Positions 63,655 to 64,000 of a stretch of DNA of 64,000 nucleotides are shown in pieces (the stretch's first letter is position 1; each line of letters begins with the position of its first letter). The stretch covers positions 248,001-312,000 of the forward strand of contig CAVYML010000009.1 of the NCBI GenBank assembly GCA_963769605.1. The letters run 5' to 3'. The translations under genes and the position numbers were made by a program. Source of the DNA: Fen-1254 sp963769605. Lineage in GTDB: Bacteria > Bacteroidota > Ignavibacteria > UBA10030. The notes below the pieces were generated by a model that was not told the origin of the DNA, ran no database searches, and saw nothing but the letters and a program-made list of their open reading frames with translations.

Positions 63655-64000
63655 GTGAAAACTAAAAAAAATAAATTGGTGCCGAAGTTGCGGTTTCCAG
63701 AGTTTAAGGATGATGGAGAGTGGCAAGAGGATTCGCTCGGAGGAAATAATATTGCATTATTTGTCAATGAAAAAATGCCGTTTCATGAGTTGCGATTAGA
63801 AACATATGTAAGCACAGAAAATTTACTTTCTAATTACGAGGGAAAGTCAATAGCTTCAAAGCTCCCAGCCACAGGTTCCGTTACCCGATTTAAAAAAGAA
63901 GACATTTTGCTGTCAAATATCCGACCATACCTAAAGAAAGTTTGGTTTGCTAATATGGACGGTGGTGCATCTAATGATGTTATCGTTATTCGTGCTGATT
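63655..64000 (+). CDS. hsdS: Type I restriction specificity subunit S, partial
   Basis: GTG at 63655, right after a TAA in the same frame, opens 115 codons to the window edge. It reads LVPKLRFPEFKDDGEW, the usual HsdS opening, then YEGKSIASKLPATGSV and KEDILLSNIRPYLKKVW, the core of a target-recognition domain. It belongs to the hsdR locus upstream and provides DNA sequence recognition. Confidence 0.85.
   Translation, partial: MKTKKNKLVPKLRFPEFKDDGEWQEDSLGGNNIALFVNEKMPFHELRLETYVSTENLLSNYEGKSIASKLPATGSVTRFKKEDILLSNIRPYLKKVWFANMDGGASNDVIVIRAD

Noticed and set aside
1..64000. tRNA or rRNA genes and a prophage
   Set aside because: I looked for cloverleaf-like, rRNA and phage structural signals on both strands and saw none. 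No decisive scan could be run.

Overview
The window is about 64 kb of AT-leaning bacterial DNA. It most likely comes from the Bacteroidota/Ignavibacteria side of the tree. This is inferred from the secreted esterases with short lipophilic signal peptides, a TonB receptor with a carboxypeptidase-regulatory-like N-domain, DUF6155, weak Shine-Dalgarno sites and the FGE-like proteins. I see no rRNA, tRNA or CRISPR array. Almost all resident genes lie on the minus strand.

Region 1 (1-18.1 kb) is a cluster of secreted ester hydrolases: a partial acetyl-xylan-esterase-like enzyme, an alpha/beta hydrolase, a CE1-type esterase, a beta-lactamase-fold esterase, another alpha/beta hydrolase, a DUF3237 protein, and a protein joining one alpha/beta hydrolase to two SGNH domains. 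It looks like a side-chain de-esterification locus for plant-type polysaccharide. Mobile DNA has broken it up. A 4.9-kb IS1595-type element (2682-7550) with terminal inverted repeats and an 8-bp target duplication carries a fused DNA methylase/specificity protein, two YodC-like proteins and a small basic protein as cargo. An IS1182-type element (8908-10769, CTAG duplication) splits the beta-lactamase-fold gene. A nest of IS630, IS4-like, ISL3 and IS256 pieces fills 11.1-13.9 kb.

Region 2 (18.5-24 kb) is defence-like: DUF6155, a TOTE-type primase-helicase, an AbiEi/AbiEii pair and a broken hypothetical gene. Region 3 (24-31.4 kb) is a metal module (CDF-like transporter, TonB receptor, divergent DtxR regulator, truncated ZIP transporter) plus a ClC channel. 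It is embedded in a dispersed ~400-bp repeat, one copy of which carries a 193-bp MITE-like insertion.

Region 4 (31.4-42.4 kb) is an envelope module: small membrane proteins, an FGE-like protein, LysM and coiled-coil lipoproteins, a sigma-54 activator with a degenerate receiver, a beta-barrel, an ABC ATPase with two FtsX permeases (and a 199-bp tandem duplication at their junction), and a LolA-like protein. An IS200 element at ~42.84-43.44 kb then sits between gene fragments (antiporter/trehalase chimera and a GH43 tail).

Region 5 (43.9-58.9 kb) holds an AraC regulator, NAD(P)H oxidoreductases (SDR, alcohol dehydrogenase, two near-duplicate aldo/keto reductases), CMD and cupin proteins, an ABC-2 exporter and an IS1634-type element. 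Excising that element rejoins a transglutaminase-like and an FGE-like half into one reading frame. Region 6 (59.2-64 kb, plus strand) is a type I restriction locus: hsdR, an AlbA/Schlafen-type ATP-binding protein with a VTPH tandem repeat, and a partial hsdS.

Several genes carry one homopolymer frameshift or in-frame stop. Either the locus is decaying or the consensus has residual errors; reads would decide.
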